This document shows positions 63,650 to 64,000 of a stretch of 64,000 bases of DNA, in pieces (the first letter of the stretch is position 1; every line of letters starts with the position of its first letter). The notes under the pieces were generated by a model that was not told the DNA's origin, made no database searches, and saw only the letters and a list, made by a program, of their open reading frames with translations. Position numbers and translations under genes: made by a program. Origin of the DNA: Sphingomonas sp. TDK1. GTDB lineage: Bacteria > Pseudomonadota > Alphaproteobacteria > Sphingomonadales > Sphingomonadaceae. The stretch is taken from positions 114,030 to 178,029 of the forward strand of contig NZ_LXVY01000002.1 of the NCBI RefSeq assembly GCF_001650735.1, written 5' to 3'.

Positions 63650-64000
63650 TGGGCGGGAGCCTAACCGAAGTTATCGCCTCGCTGCCCCAGGATCAGCAGG
63701 ACCAAGTAGAAGCCCGCTATCAGGCGATGCGGCAGGAGGTTGAAGGTTTGCGGGAGCTGCGCCAGATCGCCGGCAAGGCACAGGAGGACATCGCCAACGC
63801 CCTGAACATCAAACAGCCGTCCGTCTCCAAGATCGAGAAGCAGGCCGACATGTATCTATCTACGTTGCGTAGCTACGTAGAGGCGGTCGGTGGCAAGCTA
63901 GAACTGATCGTGAAACTTCCCGGCGGCCCGGCCCTTCACCTGGACCATCTTGGCGACATCGCCGCGGTTTCACGTCCGGTAGAGGGAGCCACAAAGCTGG
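63649..64000 (+). CDS. XRE-family antitoxin (HigA-like), 3' end outside the window
   Basis: 117 codons are visible with no stop, so the gene runs past the edge. HTH: LRELRQIAGKAQEDIANALN, IKQPSVSKIEKQAD with recognition helix PSVSKIEK, then DMYLSTLRSYVEAVGGKLEL, standard for HigA antitoxins. Coupled to the toxin gene. Probably autorepresses the pair and neutralises the toxin. Confidence 0.92.
   Translation, partial: MGGSLTEVIASLPQDQQDQVEARYQAMRQEVEGLRELRQIAGKAQEDIANALNIKQPSVSKIEKQADMYLSTLRSYVEAVGGKLELIVKLPGGPALHLDHLGDIAAVSRPVEGATKL

Overview
The window is high-GC chromosomal DNA from an alphaproteobacterium, most likely a sphingomonad (Sphingomonas or a close relative). Evidence: the hrcA-grpE block beside rph-rdgB, an ATP12 chaperone gene, an F0 operon ordered atpI-atpB-atpE-b'-b, UvrA with the CPVSGF variant of its first zinc module, a TorF-type putative porin, alphaproteobacterial LexA boxes (GTTC-N7-GTTC) and an alphaproteobacterial RpoH promoter. 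No rRNA operon or CRISPR array is present. One tRNA (Tyr, GTA) was found.

Layout. 0-5.1 kb: end of a Slam/DUF560 outer-membrane protein, an Mrr-type endonuclease, and a translationally coupled pair (DUF3142 lipoprotein plus a 750-aa exported protein). 5.5-8.5 kb: SOS-regulated uvrA carrying an in-frame repeat insertion. 8.5-10.6 kb: an AT-richer accessory island, with an unrecognised two-gene cassette (soluble protein plus four-helix membrane protein), a repeat copy and a RelB/ParE-like toxin-antitoxin pair. 11-17.5 kb: DUF1003 protein, cold-shock protein, grpE, hrcA, lipoprotein, rph, rdgB, a MarR-like regulator, two small genes and tRNA-Tyr. 17.6-33.3 kb: M28 peptidase, rlmB, OsmC, envelope lipoproteins, glnD, a VOC protein, a cupin, a glycosyltransferase, ATP12, a HAD phosphatase, a pseudouridine synthase and crcB. 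33.9-45.3 kb: membrane-sensor AraC regulator, CPBP protease, manA, bamD, SOS-regulated recN, gmk, fumC, TorF porin and a copper chaperone. 45.5-48.7 kb: dnaK with an RpoH promoter, then dnaJ behind a repeat-derived hairpin. 48.8-60.5 kb: methyltransferase, VOC/MarR divergent pair, PRC-barrel protein, CelD-like acetyltransferase plus deacetylase, a transglutaminase-TPR protein, uvrC and the F0 ATP synthase operon. 60.8-64 kb: radC cut after its HNHP motif, followed by a tyrosine integrase, a secreted nuclease and a HigBA-like toxin-antitoxin module. This is the left end of an integrated element running past the window.

How it fits together. Genome maintenance is strongly represented (uvrA, uvrC, recN, radC remnant, Mrr), with two LexA boxes in the canonical place. 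Protein quality control is split between hrcA-grpE and dnaK-dnaJ about 31 kb apart. Short palindromic repeats of at least four types sit at gene borders. One lies inside uvrA and another forms the dnaK-dnaJ junction, so these repeats appear to shape gene expression and protein sequence here. The best candidates for something undescribed are the two-gene cassette after uvrA, the repeat-coded segment in UvrA and the repeat hairpin covering the dnaJ ribosome binding site.
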